64,000 nucleotides of DNA from Micavibrio aeruginosavorus_D (GTDB lineage Bacteria > Pseudomonadota > Alphaproteobacteria > Micavibrionales > Micavibrionaceae), in the NCBI RefSeq assembly GCF_051245535.1, contig NZ_CP195303.1, positions 2,399,255 to 2,463,254 of the forward strand, written 5' to 3'. This document shows positions 63,280 through 64,000 of this stretch, piece after piece. The notes beneath the pieces were generated by a model. That model made no database searches, was not told the DNA's origin, and saw only the letters and a list, made by a program, of their open reading frames with translations. A program made the position numbers and the translations under genes. Numbering within the stretch: position 1 is the first letter of the stretch; every line of letters starts with the position of its first letter.

Positions 63280-63976
63280 CTTTGTGCGTTTTGTATCGAT
63301 TCGCATGTGTGCGCGTAAGCGATTCTGATTCATCGTGCGGATCGAGAAAGTGGTTGTCGCGTATCGATGCAAGGAAAAAATTTTTTATTTTTTTAGTGAA
63401 TAAAAAACGCACGAAGTGCAAAAAACCCAAGTGACATAAGCACTGAACGATTCTTGCTTTTTAGTTGTTCACATTTTGATCCAGTTGCATTGATAAAAAA
63501 ATCTGTCTAACGTCACCCAATCGAATGACGGACCGATGATCAAGAAATTGACCGCCACCATCAAACGATATCACTCTTCAAAAATCGGAAGCGGCCGTTC
63601 GGTCCGTTTCGGGAACAGCCAGTTCCCCACCCGTGGTCTTCACCACGATTGAAGAACGTAAGGATGTGTTGAACGCAAGCGACCCGCCTGATGGCTCAGG
63701 TCGATTGATTCAGAAAGTCCCTAAAATTTTCGCTGATCTGTGTTGGGCTTTAAGTAAGACGCCCCGGATGTGATGGTCCCGGCTTTTTTGCCGCGGTGCA
63801 ATCGCAATGGGACGATTTTATTATGTCGTCGGATGTGTGCAGCGGACATTTTTTTGAAGAGTGCACGAAAAGAGTAAACAAAAAATAAACGCCGTTTTGT
63901 CGGGTTTGTTTTTTGGTTTTGGGGTCCGTTCCAGGATCCTTTTTATGGACTATTAAATTTGTGGGAGAAGTAATCC
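63280..63976 (+). other. intergenic region upstream of presumed dnaA
   Basis: Nearly 700 bases with no convincing gene (a 38-codon frame at 63536-63652 is probably chance). It has an A/T-rich stretch at 63371-63410 and one near-match to a DnaA box, TTGTTCACA at 63465-63473. I did not find a cluster of boxes, so it is a possible but unproven origin or dnaA control region. Confidence 0.4.
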
Positions 63977-64000
63977 ATGACGACTGAAGCCGGGGGAACA
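63977..64000 (+). CDS. dnaA: start of a gene, dnaA by synteny (cut by window edge)
   Basis: Eight codons (MTTEAGGT) after GGGAG nine bases upstream. The sequence itself carries no family signal. The dnaA assignment rests only on its position after rpsT, the usual alphaproteobacterial arrangement. Confidence 0.45.

Noticed and set aside
63536..63652. 38-codon open frame (MIKKLTATIKRYHSS...) upstream of presumed dnaA
   Set aside because: Short, no ribosome site, no recognisable motif; expected by chance in this length.

Overview
The window looks like about 64 kb of an alphaproteobacterial chromosome of moderately high GC. Supporting signs are the mutM-rpsT-(dnaA) order at the right end, a Cox15-type heme A synthase, a Usg-family protein, a DUF6356 protein, an RNase E whose S1 domain carries a long acidic insert, and a leaderless trp-type leader peptide like those of rhizobia. 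The gene mix would fit a Micavibrio-like lineage, but that is a guess from memory. I saw no rRNA, tRNA, CRISPR array, prophage or insertion sequence.

Left part (1-31 kb). A partial alpha/beta hydrolase is followed by a GTP-cyclohydrolase-II-like/upp pair divergent from mmsA, which may be a uracil-catabolism locus. Next come an orphan OmpR-type regulator and a nucleotide-sugar cluster: WbpA-, WbpB+WbpD- (fused) and WbpE-like enzymes plus a glycosyltransferase. Housekeeping genes follow (dnaX, ybaB, xthA, rimO, typA, chorismate mutase, NUDIX, rpe, heparinase-like, radA, cvpA, SDR). Among them are two paralogous exported HExxH proteins, an exported EF-hand protein, a PPP-type phosphatase and several nested palindromic repeats.

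Middle (31-49 kb). Three tandem genes of about 420-450 codons (31.9-35.8 kb) encode related proteins of no family I recognise; parts of two are AT-rich. They face a conserved YfgM-BamB-Der operon. Then come icd, an L,D-transpeptidase, a 52-residue lipoprotein, an AmiC-type amidase and rne with a long leader. A terminator-ended structured segment (48.37-48.63 kb) may encode a small RNA.

Right part (49-64 kb). Two acidic/proline-rich hypothetical proteins, ctaA, an AIM24-family protein, a TrxR-like ferredoxin-NADP reductase and an adrenodoxin-type ferredoxin. Between the last two, on the minus strand, is what reads as a complete trp attenuator: a leaderless 17-codon leader peptide with three consecutive Trp codons, mutually exclusive hairpins and a U-tailed terminator. 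The only gene behind it encodes a 119-residue protein of unknown function, not a trp enzyme. A usg gene lies 1.6 kb away. The window ends with groESL behind an RpoH-like promoter and a CIRCE operator, mutM, rpsT, and the first eight codons of a gene that by synteny should be dnaA.

Most genes sit in short, often overlapping operons. The observations I rate highest are the orphan trp attenuator, the three-paralog array, the WbpB-WbpD fusion and the apparent loss of purF between cvpA and the SDR gene.
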